Positions 56,070-64,000 of a DNA stretch of 64,000 bases are shown piece by piece (the first letter of the stretch is position 1; each line of letters starts with the position of its first letter). Below the pieces are notes generated by a model. That model had not been told where the DNA came from and searched no databases. It saw nothing but the letters and a program-made list of their open reading frames with translations. Origin of the DNA: Microbacterium terregens (GTDB lineage Bacteria > Pseudomonadota > Alphaproteobacteria > Sphingomonadales > Sphingomonadaceae); contig NZ_BSEX01000015.1 in NCBI RefSeq assembly GCF_027922045.1, positions 62,001-126,000 on the forward strand, given 5' to 3'. Both the position numbers and the translations under genes were made by a program.

Positions 56070-56090
56070 CCGCGCGACGAGGGTGCTGCC

Positions 56091-57272
56091 GTGACACCGG
56101 CTGCGCGGGCGCAGGCCGCAATCGACTTGCTGGATGCCGTGATAGAGGCGGCCCGCAGCGGGGGTGCGGCCGCCGACACGGTCGCCCAGCGCTTCTTTGC
56201 GGCCCGGCGCTACGCCGGATCTAAGGACCGGCGGGCGATCCGCGGGCTTGTCTACGAAGCGATCCGCAGCTTCGGGGAGCGGCCGGCGAGCGGCCGTGCG
56301 GCGATGGTCGCGCTGGCGCGTGGCCGTCCAGAATTGGCCGAGTGCTTCGACGGTTCCGGCTACGGACCGGCTCCGATCCAGGCGGATGAACCCGAGGCGG
56401 AGGCGGCGCTCGCGCCTGCGTGGCTGATCGAGGCGTTCGCGGCTTCCGGACTCGACACGAACGAAGTCGCTGCGCTCCTGGAGCGGGCGCCCGTCGACGT
56501 GCGGGTCAACCGCCTGAAGGCGGATCGCGCCTCGGTACAGGCGGAGGTCGGCGGGGAGCCGCTGCCGTTTGCACCGGACGCGCTCAGGCTGGGGACAGAC
56601 GCCCCGGTAGAGCCGTTGCCCCCATGGCGGGAAGGCCGCATCGAAGTGCAGGATGCGGGCAGCCAGATCGTCGGCAGCCTCGCAGGTGCGGAGCCCGGCA
56701 TGTGCGTCGTGGATCTTTGCGCAGGAGGGGGCGGCAAGACCCTCTCCCTGGCGGCTACAATGGAGAACCGGGGACGGATCGTGGCGAGCGATACCGATCG
56801 CGCGCGGCTTTCCCGACTTCCCGAACGCGCCGCACGAGCGGGTGTCGCCATCGCGGAAACCCGGCTGCTCGACCCCAAGCGCGAAGCCGAAGGACTGGCG
56901 GACCTTCACGGAAGCGCCGATGTCGTGCTGGTCGACGCGCCTTGCTCGGCCACCGGGACCTGGCGACGCAATCCCGAGGCGCGATGGCGGCTGACGCCTG
57001 AGCGGCTTGCCCGTTTCGCCGAGGTACAGTCGCGGCTGCTCGGCGTCGGGGCGGAGTTGGTGCGCCCCGGCGGAGCCCTCACCTATGTCGTGTGTTCTCT
57101 GCTGGACGCAGAGGGACGGGAGCAGGTCGCAGCCTTCCTGAGCCGGCACCCTGGCTGGTCGGCTGCACCGATCGAAGCCGCCGTCGGGCGACGGCATGGC
57201 GACGGGCGCCGCCTGACGCCCGCGCACGATGGCACGGATGGCTTTTTTGTCGCGAGGCTGGTGCGCGCATGA
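56091..57272 (+). CDS. rsmB: RsmB-type rRNA (cytosine-5-)-methyltransferase
   Basis: This 393-residue RNA m5C methyltransferase probably acts on 16S rRNA. A NusB-like N-terminal part (about 1-130) precedes the SAM domain with VVDLCAGGGGKTLSLAA. Two Cys are expected in catalysis: Cys285 in DAPCSATGTWRRNPE and Cys335 in YVVCSLLDAEG. GTG at 56091 is 22 bases after guaB. The specificity (RsmB versus other Fmu-like enzymes) is inferred. Confidence 0.85.
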   Translation: MTPAARAQAAIDLLDAVIEAARSGGAAADTVAQRFFAARRYAGSKDRRAIRGLVYEAIRSFGERPASGRAAMVALARGRPELAECFDGSGYGPAPIQADEPEAEAALAPAWLIEAFAASGLDTNEVAALLERAPVDVRVNRLKADRASVQAEVGGEPLPFAPDALRLGTDAPVEPLPPWREGRIEVQDAGSQIVGSLAGAEPGMCVVDLCAGGGGKTLSLAATMENRGRIVASDTDRARLSRLPERAARAGVAIAETRLLDPKREAEGLADLHGSADVVLVDAPCSATGTWRRNPEARWRLTPERLARFAEVQSRLLGVGAELVRPGGALTYVVCSLLDAEGREQVAAFLSRHPGWSAAPIEAAVGRRHGDGRRLTPAHDGTDGFFVARLVRA

Positions 57273-57306
57273 TAGCCGTGCACTCGTGACGCTAACGGAG
57301 AAGATC

Positions 57307-57828
57307 ATGCGCCTCACCACTCTGACGGCGGCAGCTGCACTGGCGCTCGTCAGCATCTCCACGTCGCTGAGCGGCCAGCGTCCCGACGACCAGATCAACC
57401 CGCGGTCGATGGCGTTGCTGCAACAGGGGGAGGCCGCGCGCGCGGCCGGACAGCTGGACCGGGCAGCCGGTCTGATCGAAACCGCGCTGGCGGTCGATCC
57501 GCGCAACCGACAGGCCTTCAACGTGCTGGCGGAGATCGCGCGGGCGCGCGGGCTGCCCGGGCAGTCGATCCGGCTCTACCGTGAGGCGTTGGCACTGGAG
57601 CCGACCGACCTGCGGGCGCTACGCGGGCAGGGTGAGGCGCTGGTGGCGAAGGGTGCCATGGTGAAGGCGCAGGAGAATCTGGCGAAGATCCGGAAGCTGT
57701 GCGGCAATGACTGCACGGACGCGACGGCCCTCGCCGCTGCGATCAGCAAGGGGCCGCCGGCCACCGCTACCGCGCAGCAGTCGGTCACGCCTGCCCAGGC
57801 GCCGGCGGCGACACCGGCCAAGCCGTAA
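57307..57828 (+). CDS. Secreted TPR protein
   Basis: This 173-residue protein has a signal peptide (MRLTTLTAAAALALVSISTS) and two to three TPR-like repeats (about 30-130, for example ALAVDPRNRQAFNVLAEIARA). The tail is Ala/Pro/Thr-rich. A Cys pair lies at CGNDC. I cannot name a function; it is probably a periplasmic protein-binding factor. It follows rsmB by 34 bases and converges on rsmA with 6 bases between. Confidence 0.75.
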   Translation: MRLTTLTAAAALALVSISTSLSGQRPDDQINPRSMALLQQGEAARAAGQLDRAAGLIETALAVDPRNRQAFNVLAEIARARGLPGQSIRLYREALALEPTDLRALRGQGEALVAKGAMVKAQENLAKIRKLCGNDCTDATALAAAISKGPPATATAQQSVTPAQAPAATPAKP

Positions 57829-57834
57829 GACCGA

Positions 57835-58662
57835 TCAGCGCGCTGGCGCCTCGAGCGCCCGCGCCAGGGCAACGAACTCCTCCACCCGGACCGTCTCCGC
57901 ACGCCGGGTGACGTCGATCCCGATGCGCTCGGCCGCGTCGAGTGCACCGGCGAGCGGCTTCAGGCTCTGCCGAAGCATCTTGCGACGCTGGCCGAATGCG
58001 GCAGCGGTGATCCGCTCCAGCGTCGCCATTCGCACACCCTCCGGCATCTCGGCAGGAAGGATGTGCACCACGGCGGACATCACCTTGGGGGGCGGGGTGA
58101 AGGCGGAGCGATGCACCGGCATCGCGATACGCGCCCTCGATCGCCACTGCGCGAGGACCGCCAGTCGGCCATAGGCTTCCTCACCTGCGTGCGAGACGAT
58201 CCGCTCGGCGACTTCCTTCTGGAACATCAGCGTCAGGCTCTGCCACCAGGGAGACCACTCCGACGAGAGCCAGCCGATCAGCAGCGCCGTGCCGACATTG
58301 TACGGCAGATTGGAGACGATATGCGGCCGGCCCTCGAACAGGGCGGGCGCGTCGATCTCCAGCGCATCCCCCTCGATGAGCCGGAGCTTGCCCGGATAGG
58401 CTTCGGACAGTTCCTGAAGGGCGGGGATGCACCGGTGGTCGCGCTCGATCGCCGTCACCTTTGCTCCGGCGGCGAGCAGTGCGCGCGTCAGCCCGCCTGG
58501 CCCAGGGCCGACTTCGAGCACTTCCTGCCCGGCAAGATCACCCGGCACACGAGCGATCCGGGCGAGAAGCTGCCCGTCAAACAGGAAGTTCTGGCCGAGC
58601 GCCTTGCTTGCGCTCAGACCATGGCGGCGGATAACCTCCCGGAGCGGGGGCAGCGTGTCCAT
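57835..58662 (-). CDS. rsmA: 16S rRNA (adenine1518/1519-N6)-dimethyltransferase
   Basis: RsmA (KsgA) dimethylates two adjacent adenines near the 3' end of 16S rRNA. The 275-residue protein has [13 protein letters not shown], the SAM motif [16 protein letters not shown] and catalytic [11 protein letters not shown]. It is last in lptD-surA-pdxA-rsmA, 5 bases after pdxA. Confidence 0.97.
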   Translation of the reverse strand: MDTLPPLREVIRRHGLSASKALGQNFLFDGQLLARIARVPGDLAGQEVLEVGPGPGGLTRALLAAGAKVTAIERDHRCIPALQELSEAYPGKLRLIEGDALEIDAPALFEGRPHIVSNLPYNVGTALLIGWLSSEWSPWWQSLTLMFQKEVAERIVSHAGEEAYGRLAVLAQWRSRARIAMPVHRSAFTPPPKVMSAVVHILPAEMPEGVRMATLERITAAAFGQRRKMLRQSLKPLAGALDAAERIGIDVTRRAETVRVEEFVALARALEAPAR

Positions 58663-58667
58663 GGATG

Positions 58668-59690
58668 CTACTGGCAGGCGCTGGTGCGCCGCACGGCTGC
58701 CGCCTGTGCAGCCATGCGGATCGCCGCGATCATCGCTCCGGGTTCCGCCTCGTTGCGTCCGGCGATCCCGAACGCGGTGCCGTGATCCGGCGACGTGCGT
58801 ACGATGGGCAAGCCCAGGGTCATGTTCACGCCCTCGTCAAAGTGGAGGGTCTTGATCGGGATCAGCGCCTGGTCGTGATAGAGGCACAGCGCCACGTCGT
58901 AGAGTGCGCGCGCACGCGGGTGGAACATCGTATCCGCTGCATACGGCCCGACCGCGTCGATGCCTTCTGCCTGAAGCTGCTCGATGGCGGGAATCAGGAA
59001 GTCGATCTCCTCACTCCCGATCGCGCCGCCTTCGCCGGCATGCGGATTGAACCCGGCGAAGGCCAGGCGCGGCTTCAGGATGCCGAAGTTCCGCTGGAGG
59101 CCACGAGCCGTGGCGCGCGCCTTCGCGACGATCAACTCGATGCTGATCGTGCTCGCAACACTCCGCAGCGGGATGTGCGTGGTGATCGGAACGACCCGGA
59201 GCGTAGGGCCGGCGAGCATCATCACGGCATTCTCATGCGCGACACCGCACCGCTCCGCCACGAACTCCGTCTGGCCGGGATAGGTGAACCCGATGTCGTA
59301 CAGCTGCTTTTTGGAAACCGGCCCGGTGATCACCGCGCTGGCGGCTCCCGATCGGGCGAGGCCGGCCGCCAGCTCCAGCGATTGAAGCGCGCACCGTGCA
59401 CCGTCGATGTCGGGCGCCCCGGGAACGACCTCGCCAGCATCCGCCGCCGCGATCACCGGAAGCCCGTTGCCGAACGCGGCAGTCGCCTCATGCGGGTCGC
59501 TGATGGCAACGACGGGGCCATCCCAGACCTGCGACACCGCGCGCGGATCGCCGACCGCGAAGAACGGCGGGAGCATATGCGGCGCCCGCGCGCTCCAGGC
59601 CTTGGCAATGATCTCCGGCCCGATCCCGGCCGGATCGCCCATCGAGACGGCCAGCGGGGGAAGCTCGGACGGCCGCTGGCTGGAAGGCAT
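58668..59690 (-). CDS. pdxA: 4-hydroxythreonine-4-phosphate dehydrogenase
   Basis: PdxA oxidises 4-phosphohydroxythreonine in pyridoxal-phosphate synthesis. The 340-residue protein has [17 protein letters not shown] at the start, GHTEFVAE-like [28 protein letters not shown] and the metal His in [14 protein letters not shown]. It lies between surA (11 bases upstream) and rsmA. Confidence 0.96.
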   Translation of the reverse strand: MPSSQRPSELPPLAVSMGDPAGIGPEIIAKAWSARAPHMLPPFFAVGDPRAVSQVWDGPVVAISDPHEATAAFGNGLPVIAAADAGEVVPGAPDIDGARCALQSLELAAGLARSGAASAVITGPVSKKQLYDIGFTYPGQTEFVAERCGVAHENAVMMLAGPTLRVVPITTHIPLRSVASTISIELIVAKARATARGLQRNFGILKPRLAFAGFNPHAGEGGAIGSEEIDFLIPAIEQLQAEGIDAVGPYAADTMFHPRARALYDVALCLYHDQALIPIKTLHFDEGVNMTLGLPIVRTSPDHGTAFGIAGRNEAEPGAMIAAIRMAAQAAAVRRTSACQ

Positions 59691-59701
59691 CGCGCTAGGG
59701 A

Positions 59702-61090
59702 TCAGCGATACTCCACGATGGCGTCGCGACGCAGGTCGCGCAGCATGCGCTGAGCACGAAGGTTCACGCGCTCCTGCTCGACCTGCTGCTGGACGGCTTC
59801 GGCGGAGGGCAGGCTAGCGGTACGGCTGTCATCGCGGCCGCACAGCACCAGTACGCGCACGCCTTCGGTCGGGCTGCCGAACGGCTGGGTGGCCTCGCCC
59901 ACCTGCAGCTTCACCATCAGGTCCTGGAGCGCCGGGGGCAGGTCCCGGACACGGACCGAGTCGTTGTCTACGACCTCCACGCCGAGGTCGCTGGCGACCT
60001 TGCTGACTTCGCCGCAGCCGCGGATCTTGCTGGTCGCCTCTGCGAACTGCGCGGCGAGCTTCGTCGCCTGTGCCTGGCTCGTGCCCGCAGGGAAGTTCTT
60101 GGTGAGCTGTCGCAGGCTAAGGCGCGCGTCCCGCGGATCGGCCATCAGCACCTGGCGCTTGTCGGTCAGGTACAGGATCGAGAAGCCGCCCGGCGTCTGG
60201 ATCGGGCCTGCGATCTGGCCAACTTCCATGCCCTGCGCTGCCTGTGCGAGCGGCGCCGGCAGGGTGGCAAGGCGGATCCAGCCCAGGTCTCCCTGCACCG
60301 CACGCGTCGACGCTTCGGAGAAGTTCGACGCGAAATACTCGAACGGTGCACCCTTGCGGATCTGCTCGATGATCTTACGGCTCGCGTCGATCACCTCGGC
60401 CTCACGATCCGGCGTGGCCGAGAGATAGATTTCCTTCAGGTGATACTCGTCGGTGCCTTTGGCCGCTTCCAGTCGGTCCAGGATCGCCTTCACCTCTTCG
60501 TCGCCGACGTTGATGAAGGGCTCGACACGGCTGCGCAGGAGGCGGCTCCAGGCGAGCTCGCCCTCGATCTGGCGCTTCATCGACTTTTCCGACGAACCGA
60601 CCTGGCGCAGGTAGGCGCGCATCTGGTCCGGCGTCCGCTTGAAGTTGCGTGACACCCGGGCAAAGCCCTGGTCGATCTCCGTCGTCGTGACGGTGATGTC
60701 GTTGTTCTTGGCTTCCTGGATCTGCAGCGTCTCGTCGATCAGCTGGCGGACGATCTGCAGGCGCAGCTGGTCGCGATCCTCGGGGCTCAGCTTGATGTTG
60801 TTGAGCGCCACGACGAGCGCGATGCGCTGGTCCACGTCGGTACCGGTCAGAACCGCATTGTTGACGATCGCCGTCGCCTTGCGGACGTTCGGATCCTGCT
60901 TGCCGAAGATGGTCGGATTTTGTGGGAGATTGAGGTTCGCCGCGGGGCTTGCCTGGTCGTCGGGCACGACCTGCGCCGACAGGGTCGATGCGGTCGCCGC
61001 ACCGGCGAGCAGCAGCAGCGTGGCGGCATTCCGGAAGCGGCGCCCGTTCACGAAATTCTTGATCACCTGGTGTTCAACCTCATCAACCAT
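59702..61090 (-). CDS. surA: Periplasmic peptidyl-prolyl isomerase SurA
   Basis: SurA is the chaperone that escorts outer-membrane proteins, including LptD. The 462-residue protein has a signal peptide (about 8-33, RFRNAATLLLLAGAATAS), an N-terminal chaperone part (about 55-200, with RKATAIVNNAVLTGTDVD and LIDETLQIQEAKNN) and a parvulin domain (about 200-310). ATG at 61090 is the first Met ahead of the signal; GTG at 61066 is an alternative. It starts 59 bases after the lptD stop. Confidence 0.93.
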   Translation of the reverse strand: MVDEVEHQVIKNFVNGRRFRNAATLLLLAGAATASTLSAQVVPDDQASPAANLNLPQNPTIFGKQDPNVRKATAIVNNAVLTGTDVDQRIALVVALNNIKLSPEDRDQLRLQIVRQLIDETLQIQEAKNNDITVTTTEIDQGFARVSRNFKRTPDQMRAYLRQVGSSEKSMKRQIEGELAWSRLLRSRVEPFINVGDEEVKAILDRLEAAKGTDEYHLKEIYLSATPDREAEVIDASRKIIEQIRKGAPFEYFASNFSEASTRAVQGDLGWIRLATLPAPLAQAAQGMEVGQIAGPIQTPGGFSILYLTDKRQVLMADPRDARLSLRQLTKNFPAGTSQAQATKLAAQFAEATSKIRGCGEVSKVASDLGVEVVDNDSVRVRDLPPALQDLMVKLQVGEATQPFGSPTEGVRVLVLCGRDDSRTASLPSAEAVQQQVEQERVNLRAQRMLRDLRRDAIVEYR

Positions 61091-61149
61091 CCGGCGCGAC
61101 AGGGGCACAATCCAGCGCTCACCTTGCCCGCACGTCCCTGAACAGGGGC

Positions 61150-63393
61150 TTAGCGGCCCAGGTTCTTGAATGCCAGCGTCAGCAAGTAGCTGTTGCCGCC
61201 GCGCGCATCGCCGTTGTCCTGATAGTCCCGCTTCCAGGTGGCGCCCAGCCGCAGGCAATCGTCTTCATAGGTGACGCCGATCCGGTGCCGGATCGGATCG
61301 AAGCCGTCCGCGGCGGAGAGGACGTCCTCGCTGCGGTCGGTAAGATCGACGGTCGCGGAGCCGAACACGGACCAGAAGGGTGCAAACTGCACCCGAGCGC
61401 CCACTCGGGCCTCCTCGCGGTCCAGCAGGTCCTCGACCGCATCGATATCGCGGTTCAGCCGGAGATAGCCCAGCAGGAGGTACGTCTTACGCGATCCGAT
61501 CGTCGCGTCGACTTCGTTGCGGCGCACGGCCAGCCCGTCCTTGTCGAGGCGATAGCGGTGCGTGAACTGCACGAAGTCGCGGAACCGGACCTCGGTCCGC
61601 CCGACGATATCGGACAGGCGATCATCCAGCCCGGTGCCGTCCGGAAGGATCGTCTCGCGGTTCGAGAGGCGATAGCTTTGCCCCACGGTCGCGTTGATCT
61701 CCACCCCCGGCAGGTTGAGCGCGTAGTCGATGCCGTAGGTGAAGCGCGTCGAGTCCTCGAACCGGTCGTAGCCGGGGAAGCGATTGAGCGCGAAGAGATT
61801 GGAGTCCTCGAGATCGACCGCCCGTGCGTCTTCGTTCGGAACCGAAAGGTTGGCGACATGCGGCGACACGACCGCCTGCAGTCGCGGCGTGATCCGCTGA
61901 GTGCCGCCGAAGACCTCTCCCACGAAGGGCCATTGCACGTCGATTGCGACGGCGCCGATCGCGCGCGTGCTCACGCCCTCATTGCCACGGTAGCTGGCAA
62001 CGATCGTCTCCAGCGTGTCGTTCGCGTTGTAGATGTCCCCGCGGGCATAGGCGGTCAACGTTACCTGCTGTCCCCAGTCCGTGATGCGCCGCAGATCCCA
62101 CTGGGCGGATGCAAAGGCGCGTTGGGTATCCTGGCCCTCCTGGCGGAACAGCGCGAGTGAGTTCGCCTGAAGCTGCAGGACACCCCCGGCGATCCCTTCG
62201 ATCCGCCGCCGATAGTCGATCGCGGGAAGGGCGATCGGCTGCATCTTCTGGTTGTCCCCGGTGCGCATCGTCTGCACCGCCCAGCCATCGATCGAGAGAT
62301 AGCTATTCTCGTCGATCCGCTCGACCTTCAGGTTGTTGCGGAGCCGGTCTTCGCGGGAGATGTCGTACCGACGCAGGAACGTGTCGTCGGTCTGGAGGCG
62401 CAGGGACCCGCTCACGCTCCAGTTGGGGTCGAGCTGGAACCTGCCCACCGCGTCGATATAGCCGCGGAAGGAGCGCTCGCTGTTCACCGTCTCCCCACTG
62501 TCCAGAACCTCGTCGCTCCGGCGACTATAGGTTCCGTATCCGATCACCCGCAGCGCGCCGGTTTCGGTGAGCTGCCGGTATTCCGCCTCCAGCATCGGCA
62601 GAACCGAGGTGAAGATGTGTGGCGTGATGGTGAGGTCGCGGTTCGGCGCGAGTGCGAAGTAATAGGGGACCGCCACCTCGACCCCGTTCACCCGGTCGAT
62701 CCGGAACGATGGGGTGAGCACGCCGCCCGCGCTCCCACCACCTACCGAATGGCTGAACGCGGGGAGTGGAATTCCCGGCAGACTGAACAGCTTCAGCTGC
62801 GCGCCGGAGTAGCGGATGCGATGATCCGTCGGATTGTAGGTCACCCGGACGGCAGTGATCTGCCACGACGGTTGCTTGGGGCAGCCTTCAGAATTCGTCA
62901 CGGCACACGGGCTGTAGGCGGCCTGCTCGACCTGGATCACGCCGCCGGCGTCGCGGCTGCCGCGCTGGGCGGCGATCCGGCCGCCCTCGTCCAGCACGAC
63001 CAGCATGTTCTGGATCAGGCCATCCTTCAACGAGTCGGTCAGCTCGATGCGATCGCCATAGGCGGTGTCACCCTCCGGGTTGGTGACCGCGATGTTCCCC
63101 TCGGCCACGACCTGGCCCGACTTGCGGTTCCAGCTGACACGGTCGGCGCGCAGCCGGTCGCCTTCGCGGAACATCCGCACGTCGCCGGTCGCCGTGACCA
63201 CATCGGCCTCGGTGTCATAGTCGAGCCGGTCCGCGGTGAAGCGGATTTCATCCTCGGAGGCTGGCGCTGCTGCGGCTTCGGGCGGCGGTGGTGGCACCGG
63301 CCGGTCCTGAAGATCCTGCGCCATGGCGGAGGCGCCGCCGAACGCCAGCCAGAACTGCACCGCGCCGGACAGGAGGAGGACGCTACGCTTCAC
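61150..63393 (-). CDS. lptD: LPS-assembly protein LptD
   Basis: LptD is the outer-membrane barrel that inserts lipopolysaccharide. The 747-residue protein has a signal peptide (ends GASAMAQ) and an N-terminal OstA/beta-taco domain (about 45-170, with ADRLDYDTEADVVTATGDV). Two Cys (CAVTNSEGC) lie between the taco and the barrel. The C-terminal barrel ends YLLTLAFKNLGR, with aromatic residues near the end. surA follows. Confidence 0.96.
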   Translation of the reverse strand: MKRSVLLLSGAVQFWLAFGGASAMAQDLQDRPVPPPPPEAAAAPASEDEIRFTADRLDYDTEADVVTATGDVRMFREGDRLRADRVSWNRKSGQVVAEGNIAVTNPEGDTAYGDRIELTDSLKDGLIQNMLVVLDEGGRIAAQRGSRDAGGVIQVEQAAYSPCAVTNSEGCPKQPSWQITAVRVTYNPTDHRIRYSGAQLKLFSLPGIPLPAFSHSVGGGSAGGVLTPSFRIDRVNGVEVAVPYYFALAPNRDLTITPHIFTSVLPMLEAEYRQLTETGALRVIGYGTYSRRSDEVLDSGETVNSERSFRGYIDAVGRFQLDPNWSVSGSLRLQTDDTFLRRYDISREDRLRNNLKVERIDENSYLSIDGWAVQTMRTGDNQKMQPIALPAIDYRRRIEGIAGGVLQLQANSLALFRQEGQDTQRAFASAQWDLRRITDWGQQVTLTAYARGDIYNANDTLETIVASYRGNEGVSTRAIGAVAIDVQWPFVGEVFGGTQRITPRLQAVVSPHVANLSVPNEDARAVDLEDSNLFALNRFPGYDRFEDSTRFTYGIDYALNLPGVEINATVGQSYRLSNRETILPDGTGLDDRLSDIVGRTEVRFRDFVQFTHRYRLDKDGLAVRRNEVDATIGSRKTYLLLGYLRLNRDIDAVEDLLDREEARVGARVQFAPFWSVFGSATVDLTDRSEDVLSAADGFDPIRHRIGVTYEDDCLRLGATWKRDYQDNGDARGGNSYLLTLAFKNLGR

Positions 63394-63568
63394 CTAGAAC
63401 TACTCTCCATGCGGCGGCCGCGGCTCGCGGGGCGATCCATGAACCGGCCCTATCGCATCCGCTTCCGGGAACCGCAATCGCCCTCCAGTCGCTTTGCGTG
63501 CGTGCCGCGCCTGGCCTAAGGGTGCGGCTCGCCGTCCGGCGCCCGATTCCACCACAGGGACATTATCG

Positions 63569-64000
63569 ATGCAGATCCGTTTCATCTCCTCGCGGCCCGC
63601 AGATGCTGCGGCGCTGGTGCTGCCGGTCGGGAAAGCAGGCATTGCTTCGCTCGGCGACGCGGGCCTGGAAAGCGCCACGGCTGCACTGGTGCGGGGAGCG
63701 GCCGAGGGCGGCCGGTTTGATGGCGAACCCGGCACGATCGCCGAGATTTTCGTGCCGCAGGGGAACGGGGCTGCGCGCGTGATCCTGCTCGGCACCGGCA
63801 GCGGCACCGAACAGGACCTCGAGCGCGCCGGCGGCGCCTTGACCGCTCGCTTCCTGGCTGCCGGCATCCCTGCGCTGGTGATCGACCTCTCGACGCTCTC
63901 GGCGACGTCCGGCGCCACCGCCGTTGCGCGGCTGCTCGCCGCAGCGGAGCAGCGGAGCTGGCGCCATGACGTCTATCGGACCCGCATGCCGGCAAGCGCC
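63569..64000 (+). CDS. pepA: Leucyl aminopeptidase, N-terminal part
   Basis: This is the first 144 residues of a probable M17 leucyl aminopeptidase; the gene runs off the window. The visible part is the N-terminal domain (MQIRFISSRPADAAALVLPVG, VILLGTGSGTEQDLERAGGAL). The catalytic zinc domain lies beyond the end. The assignment rests on the overall shape of this domain. ATG at 63569 follows CAGGGA. It is divergent from lptD. Confidence 0.8.
   Translation, partial: MQIRFISSRPADAAALVLPVGKAGIASLGDAGLESATAALVRGAAEGGRFDGEPGTIAEIFVPQGNGAARVILLGTGSGTEQDLERAGGALTARFLAAGIPALVIDLSTLSATSGATAVARLLAAAEQRSWRHDVYRTRMPASA

Overview
The window is a GC-rich (roughly two-thirds G+C by eye), tightly packed stretch of bacterial chromosome carrying mostly housekeeping genes. 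An alphaproteobacterium of the sphingomonad type (Sphingomonas or a close relative) fits best. The support is an Entner-Doudoroff operon in the order zwf-pgl-edd-glk-eda, a chvI-chvG-hprK-rapZ-EIIA-HPr regulatory block with a short one-domain HPr kinase, an lptD-surA-pdxA-rsmA envelope operon, and a ROSE-type leader in front of an Hsp20 gene. The genus is an inference from protein character and gene order, not from a database search.

Layout. 1-1.1 kb: 3' part of a hybrid histidine kinase. 1.1-1.8 kb: tRNA-Glu(CTC), a possible integrase relic, a structured repeat and a candidate 25-residue membrane peptide. 1.86-3.1 kb (minus): ribosomal genes rpsF-rpsR-rplI. 3.3-3.7 kb: an RcnB-like secreted protein. 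3.8-8.3 kb (plus): fatty-acid cluster fabD-fabG-acpP-fabF-mltG. 8.3-14.5 kb (minus): zwf-pgl-edd-glk-eda plus a gene for an apparently exported nucleoside deoxyribosyltransferase-like protein. 14.6-16.8 kb (minus): marR, an NlpC/P60-like pseudoenzyme and argC. 16.9-19.0 kb: secG and pyrG. 19.1-19.7 kb (minus): hsp20 with an RNA thermometer. 20.1-22.5 kb: lolC-lolD-gpx. 22.5-28.1 kb: an HdeD-type membrane protein, dnaE and an M48 metalloprotease. 28.2-32.3 kb (minus): radical SAM protein, moaB, lytic transglycosylase, UDG-fold protein. 32.4-36.6 kb (plus): ETF-QO, TPR protein, ispE. 36.7-40.5 kb (plus): N-formylglutamate amidohydrolase, lipoprotein, nnrD/E, RNA methyltransferase. 40.4-42.1 kb (minus): fmt-truA. 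42.1-43.3 kb: recR and def. 43.3-45.0 kb: fhs. 45.2-46.6 kb: rmuC. 46.6-51.7 kb (minus): chvI-chvG-hprK-rapZ-EIIA-HPr followed by a TrmH-type methylase. 51.8-54.5 kb: DUF885 protein and a small ATP-grasp protein. 54.6-57.8 kb: guaB-rsmB-TPR protein. 57.8-63.4 kb (minus): lptD-surA-pdxA-rsmA. 63.6 kb to the end: start of pepA.

How the genes work together. The zwf operon turns glucose into pyruvate and glyceraldehyde-3-phosphate. The fab cluster makes acyl chains. MltG, the lytic transglycosylase, LolCD, LptD and SurA build and maintain the envelope. ChvG/ChvI and the HPr/EIIA/HPr-kinase module form a joint signalling block. Many neighbours share 4-nt ATGA, GTGA or TTGA overlaps, which implies translational coupling.

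No mobile island, CRISPR array, phage or obvious defence system is present. The less ordinary items are the NlpC/P60 protein that has lost its catalytic Cys and His, the secreted deoxyribosyltransferase-like protein in the sugar operon, the 259-residue ATP-grasp protein of unknown substrate, the ROSE-like thermosensor, a UDG-fold protein without the usual active-site motifs, and the small structured elements around tRNA-Glu.
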